The notes under the pieces: model-generated | Told to the model about the DNA's origin: nothing | Databases searched by the model: none | What the model saw: the letters and a program-made list of their open reading frames with translations, nothing else | From: Bifidobacteriaceae bacterium | GTDB lineage: Bacteria > Actinomycetota > Actinomycetes > Actinomycetales > WQXJ01 | DNA: 10,683 nucleotides | NCBI GenBank assembly: GCA_031278675.1 | Contig: JAITJY010000066.1 | Location: forward strand, 1-10,683 | Direction of reading: 5' to 3' | In this document: positions 1-6,287 of the stretch, one piece after another | Layout of the letters: each line of letters begins with the position of its first letter | Position numbering within the stretch: position 1 is the stretch's first letter | Made by a program: the position numbers and the translations under genes

Positions 1-6
1 CTCCGT

Positions 7-126
7 CCACATCCTGCTCACCCCCGCCCACATCCTGCTCACCCCCGTCCACATCCTGCTCACTCCGGCCCACATCCTGCTCACTTCGACTCGGATCCTG
101 CTCACCCCCGCACACATCCTGCTCAC
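7..126. repeat. Tandem array of six 15-bp boxes at an exact 21-bp period
   Basis: The core CACATCCTGCTCAC, read on the plus strand, recurs with boxes starting at 7, 28, 49, 70, 91 and 112. The period is exactly 21 bp and the spacers are 6 bp and variable (mostly CCCCGY or TCCGG types). The fifth box (91-105) has TCGG in place of CCAC, and the others are nearly identical. A helical-turn-matched array of this kind suggests phased protein binding sites. Two known settings fit: the multiple terminal transposase-binding repeats of IS21-family elements, and plasmid iterons. The array probably continues past the left window edge, so no transposase or replication gene can be seen to decide between these. 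Confidence 0.85.
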
Positions 127-132
127 TACAGC

Positions 133-176
133 GCAGATCATCTGCTGCTACCTGGCGGGCGCCGTGCGCGGCGCCC
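133..176. other. Palindrome and perfect GC hairpin beside the 21-bp array
   Basis: At 133-145 lies a perfect 13-bp palindrome (GCAGAT-C-ATCTGC), placed exactly where a seventh array box would begin. At 157-176 there is a perfect 8-bp stem, GGGCGCCG / CGGCGCCC, with a TGCG tetraloop. No T-run follows on either strand, so it is not a classic intrinsic terminator, although GC-only terminators are common in high-GC actinobacteria. From 177 to 299 I see no gene. Confidence 0.55.
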
Positions 177-299
177 GGCGGCGCCGCGATGGAGGGGCGG
201 TGGTGCCGGATGTAGATCACCACTCTCAGCCGCCCCGGTAATTCTACGAACTGCGGGGGCGGGAGCGCCTCGGCCGCCAAGGCCTCGACGTTCAGACAA

Positions 300-650
300 T
301 CACCGCTGCCTACACCAAGACGCACGCAACAAGCAGAAGAAAGACATGATGTGGTGACGCGCCGCCGGGGTGTATCCGTGGCCAGGGTCCATTGCCCAAG
401 CTGATAGCCGTTGGAAGCTGGCCTGCACCGCAGCGTCGATGGGAAGGAAAAGGGTCTTGTGGCCCTTCACCCAACCCCTCAGGGCGTCGCCGTGGGTTCC
501 TGCTGCAATCTCTTCCCTGATCTTGTCGATGCTGGCGAGCTTCCCTTGGCTATGGCCGAGGTGGAGCCAGTCCCAGAAGCCCGGCACGAAATCGATGCCG
601 TAGTACCGGCGGTGGGCTTCGATGAACACGTTCGAGTCAAGCAGGTACAT
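300..650 (-). pseudogene. DUF4411 PIN-like protein, C-terminally truncated
   Basis: The N-terminus MYLLDSNVFIEAHRRYYGID, followed by PGFWDWL and an acidic EEIAAG segment, matches the DUF4411 (PIN-like) family, whose members are usually about 155-170 residues. Family resemblance holds to about residue 97 (GYTPAA, near base 360). The next 19 residues (RHHIMSFFCLLRASWCRQR) look out of frame or foreign, and the gene stops at 116 residues. The first acidic residue of a PIN-type site (D5) is kept, but the C-terminal acidic residues are gone, so nuclease activity is unlikely. The gene starts inside the stop codon of the upstream peptidase gene (TGATG, 648-652), indicating translational coupling. The truncation lies close to the repeat array at the left edge, which is consistent with damage by a mobile element. 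Family call confident; loss of function inferred. Confidence 0.75.
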
Positions 651-1801
651 CAGGCCATCACCGCCTCCGCGAGTCGCTCGAAGGTTTCGTGCTTGGCGGT
701 CCCCAACAGGGCGTAGGCATCAGAGAACAGGGTGCGGCCCTCCAACGTCCAGGAGACGACAGCCCTGGCGAAGTGGCGGCCCACGCGGAACGGCTGGGTG
801 TTGTAGAAGTTGCCGCCGCCGCCAGACCCTCGTTCGTTCAAGAACTCCTGGATGCGGTCCCACTCGGCCCGGTAGCGGCTGCGATAGTCGTCCCAGCCGA
901 TCAATCCGGCGTCGAACGCGCTCTTGAGCGTCACGAGAGTGCTGATCCTGAAACGGCCAGCCGTCCGCTCCAGGTCGCTCGTGTTGCTACTCGCGGGCCA
1001 GACTGCTCTGAGTTCAGCCTGAGGAACGAGCACCTCTGCTGCCACCTTGTTAGCCCAAAGCTCCTTGTCTTGGCCGTTCCTCGCGGACATGTCAGCATCG
1101 GACAGCGCCGTGTCCCCGGCCCAGATGTGGGCAAGCTCGTGGATTAATGTGAACAATTGGGCGGCCTTGGTGTCAGCTCCGTTGACGAAGATGAGCGGCG
1201 CTAGCGGATCGGCGATGGCAAAGCCCCTGAACTCGTCGGTATTCAGCTTGCGGTGGGTGTTGTTGCCGACCACTCCGTTGACCATCACGAGGATGCCGAG
1301 GTCTTCAATGGCCTTGATCAGGTAGCCACGAGCATCGTCTTGGGTACGGTAACTGGCACGGCGAGTGGTCCCGAACTGAAGCGCGTCCCTGATAGTGGCC
1401 GCGACATCGGCTACTGGGCCGCCGGATTGGACGGAACCCACGAAGGGAGGCGGGGCGAGCCCCCCCGCCTGTGCGTAGTCGCGGTACCACTCCTGGCGCG
1501 TTTGGCAGTCGTAGATGGTGTCCAACAGGTCTGGAGAGGGACGAGGAATGGCGAGGTTGCCCATAGTCCGGAAATCGGGAATCGGCACCGCTTCCGTAGG
1601 TGGCTCTGCCAGGAAAAGGTAGCCGAGAGGCGTGTGGGTGTAGCGGGCGAACTCCTCCAACTGCTTGAAGGTGGGATCGGCATCCCGCGCCAACCACTTC
1701 GGGAACGCGGCGAACTTGGCCGTGATCGTTGCCTCATCTAGGCCGGACCGGTCGGCGGCCCAAGCCAACAGCGTTGGCTGGACTTGTACTCTCGTGACCA
1801 C
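650..1801 (-). CDS. ImmA/IrrE family zinc metallo-endopeptidase with N-terminal regulator-like region
   Basis: This 383-residue protein has a C-terminal half of the ImmA/IrrE (COG2856) type. The zinc motif HELAH is at residues 221-225 within LFTLIHELAHIWAG, followed by ELWANKVAAEVLVP (about 247-260), which supplies the third acidic ligand and the conserved proline. The N-terminal 80 residues (LLAWAADRSG, ARYTHTPLGYLFL, then PIPDFRT) match the region that precedes the peptidase in XRE/ImmA fusion proteins. Family members cleave or inactivate partner repressors; long members such as this one commonly sit directly before DUF4411 genes, as here with a one-base overlap. The start is GTG at 1801, giving the full family N-terminus, with a weak AGAAAGG about 12 bases upstream. 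It appears intact although its partner is truncated. The specific substrate is unknown. Confidence 0.9.
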   Translation of the reverse strand: MVTRVQVQPTLLAWAADRSGLDEATITAKFAAFPKWLARDADPTFKQLEEFARYTHTPLGYLFLAEPPTEAVPIPDFRTMGNLAIPRPSPDLLDTIYDCQTRQEWYRDYAQAGGLAPPPFVGSVQSGGPVADVAATIRDALQFGTTRRASYRTQDDARGYLIKAIEDLGILVMVNGVVGNNTHRKLNTDEFRGFAIADPLAPLIFVNGADTKAAQLFTLIHELAHIWAGDTALSDADMSARNGQDKELWANKVAAEVLVPQAELRAVWPASSNTSDLERTAGRFRISTLVTLKSAFDAGLIGWDDYRSRYRAEWDRIQEFLNERGSGGGGNFYNTQPFRVGRHFARAVVSWTLEGRTLFSDAYALLGTAKHETFERLAEAVMA

Positions 1802-1831
1802 TTCGTTTACCGACCTTTCTGGATGGCATCC

Positions 1832-1860
1832 ATCCTACGAGCCGGGTACGACAATTTGTC
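1832..1860 (-). promoter_or_regulatory. Candidate promoter and operator for the peptidase gene
   Basis: On the minus strand TAGGAT (1837-1832) fits the actinobacterial -10 form TANNNT and would give a short leader before the GTG start. A perfect 11-bp palindrome, GACAA-T-TTGTC (1850-1860), lies just upstream and could bind the gene's own N-terminal regulator-like region. No convincing -35 box is visible. This is inference from position and symmetry only. Confidence 0.3.
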
Positions 1861-1894
1861 TGACCCAGATCCGCGAGCAGGGGTTTGAAGGAGT

Positions 1895-1960
1895 CCGTGG
1901 GGCGCCCGAAGGGCTGAATCGGCTCTTCGGGGGCGCCTTCGGGGGCGCCTCGGGGGCGCT
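1895..1960. repeat. G-rich short tandem repeats in the gap between the divergent genes
   Basis: The 464-base gap between the peptidase start (1801) and the immunity-protein start (2266) contains TTCGGGGGCGCC at 1926-1937, again at 1938-1949, and a shortened third copy at 1950-1960. The preceding GGGGCGCCCGAAG can pair imperfectly with CTTCGGGGGCGCC, so a transcript could form a strong hairpin. The rest of the gap, to 2250, has no coding sequence I can support; upstream in-frame extension of the 2266 gene is Arg/Pro/Cys-rich and unlike its family. Confidence 0.5.
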
Positions 1961-2265
1961 CGCGCCGCTCCTGGGCGCGCCGCGTTGGCCGGTTGTCCGT
2001 CCGGGTGGCGGTTGTCCTGGGTTCCTCGGGTAGTTGGCGGTCAGGGACGGCGGGGAAGGCGGTTCACCCTGAGGGCAGCGCCTGGAGGCGGGGCAGCACT
2101 ATGGTGAGGAGCTGCGGGCCGGGCGGTCTTCGCCCCTGAATCGGGCGCACTGCGCCCAAGCGAACGGGAACAGTGCCTCGCGCCACTTGCCGCCGAGCTA
2201 CTTGCGTCAGGCCTGGCACCCCGCTTACTGTTGGGGGCGACTCGCCCGCCAGAAGGGAGCCTGCC

Positions 2266-2796
2266 TTGGCCAAGACGCTTCGCAAGACCCTGCTCAGCGT
2301 GGATTCTCCGTCCATTGTCGCGCTGATGCGGCTCATGGAAACGCAGAGCAAAGCCACCGTCGCCGCGTGGGCGGTCGCCTACGCCCAGGATCATTACCTC
2401 CCGTTGTACGATGCCGCCCGCCCCGCCGACCCCCGCCCCGCCGCCGCGCTCGCCGCAGCTAGGCGGTGGCTGGCCGGTGATGTCAAGCTGCCGCAGGCCA
2501 AGCCTGCCATTCTGGCCTGCCACCAGGCGGCTCGCGAAGCCGAAGGCGACCCGATCGCACAGGCGGCGGCGCGGGCGGTGGGGCAGGCGGCATCGTCCAT
2601 CCATGCGCCAACCCATGCGCTGGGTCTGGCCTTTTACGGCGCGGCGGCCGTGGCCTATGCGACTGCGGGCCTGGCTGCGGACGCCACCGTTTATGCGGCG
2701 ATCGCTGCGGAGGAGGGCGCGCGGCTCCTTGCTTCGCTCCAGGAAGCGGCCGTCCCGAACGAACCACATCCCGCCCGTTTCAACTGGAACTGCTGA
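2266..2796 (+). CDS. Imm-5-like putative immunity protein
   Basis: The 176-residue, alanine-rich, all-helical protein resembles the family annotated 'putative immunity protein' (Imm-5-like). Shared features are the order AAWAVAYAQDHYLPLYD, then PADPRPAAALAAARRWLAG, then a His/Ala-rich run ILACHQAAREAE, then AARAVGQAASSIHAPTHALG. I chose the TTG at 2266 because AGAAGGGAG lies at 2251-2259 at good spacing and the family-like sequence begins immediately (MAKTLRKTL). The open frame extends to 2173, but that part is low-quality Arg/Cys/Pro sequence. Immunity of this type would normally protect against a polymorphic toxin, but no toxin gene is visible nearby, so the role is only inferred from the family name. 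A hairpin follows the stop codon directly. Alternative: a generic helical protein that no longer acts in immunity. Confidence 0.75.
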   Translation: MAKTLRKTLLSVDSPSIVALMRLMETQSKATVAAWAVAYAQDHYLPLYDAARPADPRPAAALAAARRWLAGDVKLPQAKPAILACHQAAREAEGDPIAQAAARAVGQAASSIHAPTHALGLAFYGAAAVAYATAGLAADATVYAAIAAEEGARLLASLQEAAVPNEPHPARFNWNC

Positions 2797-2821
2797 GCGC
2801 CGCTCCGCTGCGCGGCGGCGC
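2797..2821 (+). terminator. GC hairpin directly after the immunity gene
   Basis: The first base after the TGA begins GCGCCGC (2797-2803), which pairs perfectly with GCGGCGC (2815-2821) across an 11-base loop. There is no T-tract. Position makes a transcript-end role plausible, but this is not a canonical intrinsic terminator. Confidence 0.35.
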
Positions 2822-2921
2822 GTTGGTGCGGCCACCCGCCCGGGGCTGGTCGGTCCCCAAGATCACGCAGGTGCGTTGCGCGAGCGCTGCTCCGCCTGCG
2901 GGTGATCCGCGCGGCGCTATA

Positions 2922-2959
2922 CCTAGATGTGCTAGGCTTTCATACCTAGTACTTCTAGG
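2922..2959. promoter_or_regulatory. Two CCTAG-N5-CTAGG palindromes, probable PadR operator
   Basis: CCTAG-ATGTG-CTAGG lies at 2922-2936 and CCTAG-TACTT-CTAGG at 2945-2959. Both arms are perfect, and both copies are preceded by ATA (ATACCTAG). The centres are 23 bp apart, and the pair sits about 80 bases upstream of the padR start in an AT-richer stretch that should hold the promoter. PadR-family dimers usually bind short inverted repeats in their own promoter and repress it, so autoregulation of the padR-permease operon is the simplest reading. No unambiguous -35/-10 pair stands out. Confidence 0.7.
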
Positions 2960-3037
2960 GGTCGGCGCAACGGATGACTTGCGCTACCAGCGCCGTGCCG
3001 TCCACGTGGGCTGCCGAAAACGAGAGGAGCGAACGCT

Positions 3038-3445
3038 GTGCGAATTGACAAAGACTTGGTGGCGGCATCGGCCACGCCGCTGGTGCTGGGGATCTTGGCC
3101 GGCGGCCCAAGCTACGGCTACGCCATCCAAAAGCGCGTCGCGGAACTCTCGGGAGGCCGTTTGAGCTGGGCAGATGGCATGCTCTATCCGCTGTTGCACC
3201 GGCTCGAGGCGAACGGGTTCATCGAATCGGCGTGGGGGGCCTCGCAAAGCGGCCGGCGGCGAAAAATCTATGATATCACAGCTCGCGGCCGTAGTCAAAT
3301 GGAAGCTAGGCGCGAGCAATGGTCGGTCGTCGCCGAAGCCCTCCGTCAGGTGTGGCACACGGACCCGCCGCGTGCACTGCCCCGGCCCCGCCGAACGCTC
3401 CCAGGCCGAACGCTCCCAGGCCCCGCCGGGACGGTCATCTCATGA
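3038..3445 (+). CDS. PadR family transcriptional regulator
   Basis: The 135-residue protein has a PadR winged helix over residues 10-85: TPLVLGILAGGPSYGYAIQK, then the recognition region SWADGMLYPLLHRLEANGFIES, then the wing GRRRKIYDITARG, followed by the dimerisation helix QMEARREQWSVVAEALRQVW. It is expected to repress its own operon until a ligand or stress relieves binding. The start is GTG at 3038, with GAGAGGAG at 3022-3029. The last 25 residues are outside the family core and contain RTLPGRTLPG, produced by a 15-nt tandem duplication. Its TGA overlaps the ATG of the membrane protein gene (ATGA at 3442-3445), so the two are co-transcribed and probably translationally coupled. PadR paired with a permease-prefix protein is a recurrent actinobacterial arrangement. 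Confidence 0.93.
   Translation: MRIDKDLVAASATPLVLGILAGGPSYGYAIQKRVAELSGGRLSWADGMLYPLLHRLEANGFIESAWGASQSGRRRKIYDITARGRSQMEARREQWSVVAEALRQVWHTDPPRALPRPRRTLPGRTLPGPAGTVIS
3391..3420 (+). repeat. 15-nt tandem duplication in the padR 3' end
   Basis: CCGAACGCTCCCAGG occurs at 3391-3405 and again, identical, at 3406-3420. It keeps frame and duplicates RTLPG in the PadR tail, outside the DNA-binding and dimer parts. Confidence 0.85.
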
Positions 3446-5124
3446 CCGCCAATCCCGCTCTCGAAGCCCAGATAGACCGTTGGCGTCAGGCGCAGGGCCG
3501 GGCCCGCGTCATAGTGGACGATGACGTTGCCGAGCTCGAGGACCACCTCCGCGCCCAGATCGCGGACTTAGAAGCGGTGGGACTCGACTCCGATGAGGCA
3601 TTCTTGGTCGCGGTTAAACGGCTGGGCCGGGCCGATGCGATCACGCACGAGTTTGCCCAGGAGCACTCCGAGCGCTTGTGGCTGCAACTGACTCTTGGCG
3701 GCGCCACTGGCGGCCGGGCCGGACCGGACGGCCGGGCCGGACCGGATGGCCGGGCCGGACTGGACGGCCCTGGCGAACTAGGCGGGCTGGACGCAGCCGC
3801 GAGCGCGGGCCTTGGCGGCTTGCGCGGATTTGGCGAGCCGGACGGGCCGCGCCCTTCGACTGGGGCCGGTGCGGGCCCTGGCGGGAAGGGCGGGTCCGGT
3901 GCGGGCCCTGGCGGGAAGGGCGGGCTGGGGAGGGCGGGCGCGGCCGCAGGCGCGGGCCGGAGCGAGCCATCCCCGGAGTCCGGTGCGAACGGCGCGGGAC
4001 TAGTTAGCGCGCCCGGCGCGCGCACATCGCGCGCAACTGGCGGGGCGGCAGCGCTGCGCGGGATCGGGCAGGACTTGGCTCTGGTGCTGGCGCTTGCGGG
4101 CGGCGCGGGAGTGACCGTTTGGGGAATGAAAACGCTGCTGGGCTACGGCGCGGCGTTCGGACTGAACGTGGGGTTCGCGGTCTGGCCGTGGCTGATCGCC
4201 TACTTCGCGTGGCGGCGCCCCACGGCGCGGGCGGTGCTGATTCCGGTGGCGGGCGCGGGGGTGATCCTTGCGCTGGCGGTCAACCTGTTCCCGTTCGCGC
4301 CAGGCGGCTCAACGGAAACACTGACCGCTCTGCACGTGCCGATAGTGCTCTGGGGCTTGGGCGGGATTGTCTATTGCGGCAGGTGGGAACTGGTCAAGCG
4401 GCGGCTGATTGACTTTGTGCGGTTCTCGGGCGAGTTGGCGATCTACTATGCGCTGATTGGTCTGGGCGGCGGGGTGTTGCTCGGGTTGATGGTGACGGCG
4501 CTCCAGAATCTGGGGTACAACTACGAGTGGGCGCTGGACGGCTGGATTTTGCCGGTGTGCATGCCGGCGGCGTTGCTGGTCGCTGCTTGGCTGGTCGAGG
4601 CGAAACAGGGACTGATCGAGAACATGGCGCCGGTGCTGACCAAGATCTTCACGCCGTTGACGCTGGCGATGCTGGTCGCATTGCTCCCGGTGCTGGTCAG
4701 TGCGGGCGACCTGGCCTACATTGACCGCGACGAATTGATCGTGTTCGACGCGATTCTCATGCTGGTTGTCGCTCTGGTCTTGTTCGCGGCGTCCGCGCGG
4801 GAACGGCTCGCTCCGCCCGGCCTGTTCGATTGGCTCCAGTTCGCTTTGGTGGTGTGCGCGCTGGCGGTGGATTCGGTTGTGCTGGCTGCGATGCTCGGGC
4901 GGATCGCCGAATGGGGGACGAGTCCCAACAAGCTGGCCGCCCTGGGTTTGAATGTTCTCCTGGCCGGGCAATTGATCGGGGCTGGTTGGTTCGCCGCTCG
5001 CTTCGGGTTGCGCCGCTCGCCGTTCGTCGCCCTGGAGCGTTGGCACACCGGCTACCTGCCGGTTTACTGTGTTTGGGCCGCCGCAGTGGCGCTCGCCTTC
5101 CCGCCGGTTTTCGGCTTCGGGTGA
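3442..5124 (+). CDS. Permease prefix domain 1-containing polytopic membrane protein
   Basis: This 560-residue protein starts at the ATG overlapping the padR stop; an upstream start at 3319 in the same frame would lie inside padR and is unlikely. Residues 1-82 form the cytoplasmic permease prefix domain 1 (DDDVAELEDHLRAQIADLE, DEAFLVAVKRLG, FAQEHSERLW). Residues about 85-205 are a long Gly/Ala/Pro-rich linker with internal repeats. From about 210 there are some ten or eleven hydrophobic segments, including conserved-looking blocks RFSGELAIYYALIGLGGGVL, WLVEAKQGLIENMAPVLTKI, FDWLQFALVVCALAVDSVVL and LERWHTGYLPVYCVWAAA. Family members are PadR-linked membrane proteins of unknown substrate, with no ATPase subunit here. 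The protein ends close to a terminator-like hairpin. The unusually long repetitive linker is the main oddity. Confidence 0.85.
   Translation: MTANPALEAQIDRWRQAQGRARVIVDDDVAELEDHLRAQIADLEAVGLDSDEAFLVAVKRLGRADAITHEFAQEHSERLWLQLTLGGATGGRAGPDGRAGPDGRAGLDGPGELGGLDAAASAGLGGLRGFGEPDGPRPSTGAGAGPGGKGGSGAGPGGKGGLGRAGAAAGAGRSEPSPESGANGAGLVSAPGARTSRATGGAAALRGIGQDLALVLALAGGAGVTVWGMKTLLGYGAAFGLNVGFAVWPWLIAYFAWRRPTARAVLIPVAGAGVILALAVNLFPFAPGGSTETLTALHVPIVLWGLGGIVYCGRWELVKRRLIDFVRFSGELAIYYALIGLGGGVLLGLMVTALQNLGYNYEWALDGWILPVCMPAALLVAAWLVEAKQGLIENMAPVLTKIFTPLTLAMLVALLPVLVSAGDLAYIDRDELIVFDAILMLVVALVLFAASARERLAPPGLFDWLQFALVVCALAVDSVVLAAMLGRIAEWGTSPNKLAALGLNVLLAGQLIGAGWFAARFGLRRSPFVALERWHTGYLPVYCVWAAAVALAFPPVFGFG
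3712..3927 (+). repeat. Two in-frame tandem repeats coding the permease linker
   Basis: Three 18-nt units (3712-3729, 3730-3747, 3748-3765; about GGCCGGGCCGGACCGGAC) encode GRAGPD-type hexapeptides. Two 30-nt units (3868-3897, 3898-3927) encode GAGPGGKGG-type decapeptides. Both unit lengths are multiples of three, so expansions and contractions preserve the frame. The encoded segment (residues about 91-162) should be disordered and cytoplasmic. Confidence 0.85.
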
Positions 5125-5134
5125 CGCCCCGCGA

Positions 5135-5156
5135 GCGCCCCGCTCAGGTGGGGCGC
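5135..5156. terminator. Shared hairpin between convergent permease and peptidase genes
   Basis: GCGCCCC (5135-5141) pairs perfectly with GGGGCGC (5150-5156) across an 8-base loop. The stop codon of the minus-strand peptidase (TGA, complement of 5144-5146) lies in the loop, and the plus-strand permease stops 11 bases before the stem. It could end transcription on both strands, although no T-tract is present. Confidence 0.45.
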
Positions 5157-5740
5157 AGTGGGACGATGCCGCGCATCGCCCGCCGCACGGATCGCCAAGT
5201 CGGCATGTACAGGTCCATCAGCCGGTAGAACTCCGGCCCGTGGCCGCTGGCCCGCAGGTGGACCAACTCGTGGACCACGACTTGATGCAGGTAAATGCTG
5301 GGCAGAGCGGCCAGCGCCAAGTTGAGCGTGATCCGGCCCGTGGCGGGGTGGCAGGACCCCCACCTGGTCTTCATCCAGCGGAACCGCCAGGCGCTGGCAG
5401 ACCGCCCCACGAGCGGCTCGTAGTGCGCGGCGAGTCCCGCTGCTGCCTGAGCCAACTCTCTGCGGTAGAGGGCGTCGAGGGCGAGTGGGGGGACGGCATC
5501 GTCCAAGGGGGTGCCCCATAGGCGTGGCGTGGCACGCAACTCATCGAACTGTGCCATTTGGCGGCGCACCCAGACGAGCCGGTCGGCGACCATCTTGGTC
5601 AACGCGGCCGTGGGGCAGCGGTAGGGGGCGGACAGCCACAGGTGGCCGGAGGGCTCAACGTGTAGGTGGATGGACTTGACCCGCTTGCGCCGCACTTCGA
5701 CGCTGAAGCCGCCCACCTTGATCGTCTCATCCGGTTTCAT
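5144..5740 (-). CDS. YgjP-like M48-family metallopeptidase
   Basis: The 198-residue protein has the YgjP-like (DUF45) layout: an N-terminal beta-rich region (FSVEVRRKRVKSIHLHVEPSG), a linker helix (LVWVRRQMAQF), then MKTRWGSCHPATGRITLNLAL at about residues 123-143, and the zinc site VVVHELVHLRASGHGPEFY. HELVH is at 157-161 and the third ligand H167 sits in HGPEF. The length is near but somewhat below the family norm. The start at 5740 was chosen because the family fold begins within ten residues. The frame is open to 5857, but that part is Pro/Arg-rich and encoded by the tandem repeat DNA. The RBS is weak. The physiological substrate of this family is not known. It is a monocistronic gene facing the permease operon. 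Confidence 0.9.
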   Translation of the reverse strand: MKPDETIKVGGFSVEVRRKRVKSIHLHVEPSGHLWLSAPYRCPTAALTKMVADRLVWVRRQMAQFDELRATPRLWGTPLDDAVPPLALDALYRRELAQAAAGLAAHYEPLVGRSASAWRFRWMKTRWGSCHPATGRITLNLALAALPSIYLHQVVVHELVHLRASGHGPEFYRLMDLYMPTWRSVRRAMRGIVPLRPT

Positions 5741-5803
5741 GGGATCAATCTTGCCGTCTCTCGGCGGTGTGCGTCCGCTTTGCTGGTCGGCGGCGGCGGG
5801 TGC

Positions 5804-6011
5804 GGGGGCTGGTTGTGGGCAAGGTGCGCCGGGTCGGCTGTGGGCGCGGTGGCGCACCAGTGCTGGTGTGAGCGGGGGCTGGTTGTGGGCAAGGCGCGCT
5901 GGGTCGGCTGTGGGTGCGGTGGCGCACCAGTGCTGGCGTGAGCGGGGCTGGTTGTGGCCGGGGCGCGCTGGGTCGGCTGTGGCTGCGGTGGCCTGGGCGG
6001 GGCTGGTTGTG
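5804..6011. repeat. About 70-bp tandem repeat array upstream of the peptidase gene
   Basis: Units anchored on GGCTGGTTGTGG begin near 5804, 5874, 5944 and 5999, with periods of 70, 69 and 55 bp; the third is shortened and the fourth is a fragment. Each full unit also carries GGGTCGGCTGTGG and GCGCACCAGTGCTGG. Unit 1 contains a perfect palindrome, CACCAG-TG-CTGGTG (5855-5868), and unit 2 has one mismatch in it. The array lies in the promoter region of the minus-strand peptidase and, being about 60 bp from its start, may affect that gene's expression. Reading frames through it are repetitive Trp/Gly/Ala peptides and are not supported as genes. Confidence 0.85.
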
Positions 6012-6110
6012 ACTGCCAGGTTTGACCGCGCTTCTTAACAAATGTCTAAAAGGTGATCCAGTACTTGACCGCAGCCGAATCCCATGAAAAGGTCGGGCCA
6101 TGAGTCCAAG

Positions 6111-6202
6111 CACGTCAACTTGTGGGCCCCGCGCGGCGGGACTCGTTGACGTGGCGCCGCAGTGTTCCTGCGGCCGAATGTGTCTGTGTCAGGCGTAACG
6201 CC
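6111..6202. other. Cluster of three inverted repeats upstream of the winged-helix gene
   Basis: CACGTCAAC (6111-6119) pairs perfectly with GTTGACGTG (6145-6153). GCCGCAG (6156-6162) pairs with CTGCGGC (6168-6174) across a 5-base loop. GGCG-TAA-CGCC lies at 6192-6202. They sit 86-177 bases upstream of the ATG at 6288. They could be a structured 5' leader, operators, or transcript ends. No known riboswitch class was recognised. The rest of 6012-6287 holds no gene I can support. Confidence 0.45.
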
Positions 6203-6287
6203 ACCTCGCTGACTAATCGCCCAGGGCACTAGTTGCGGCGCCCAGCCGCCATAGGCACGGTGTCCCAGAACACAAGGACTTCTCCCA

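Noticed and set aside
7..126. CRISPR array at the left edge
   Set aside because: The period is 21 bp with 6-bp spacers, far too short.
2173..2265. Longer start for the Imm-5-like protein at 2173
   Set aside because: The added residues are Arg/Cys/Pro-rich and unlike the family, whereas TTG at 2266 has a strong RBS.
3319..3441. Longer start for the permease-prefix protein at 3319
   Set aside because: It would overlap most of the PadR C-terminal half; the ATGA overlap at 3442 begins directly before the prefix domain.
5670..6038. Repetitive Trp/Gly/Ala frames through the 70-bp array
   Set aside because: They are explained by the tandem DNA repeats, overlap the peptidase gene start, and lack initiation signals.
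6035..6229. Minus-strand 64-codon frame with several Cys residues
   Set aside because: No RBS, overlaps the hairpin cluster, and no family resemblance.
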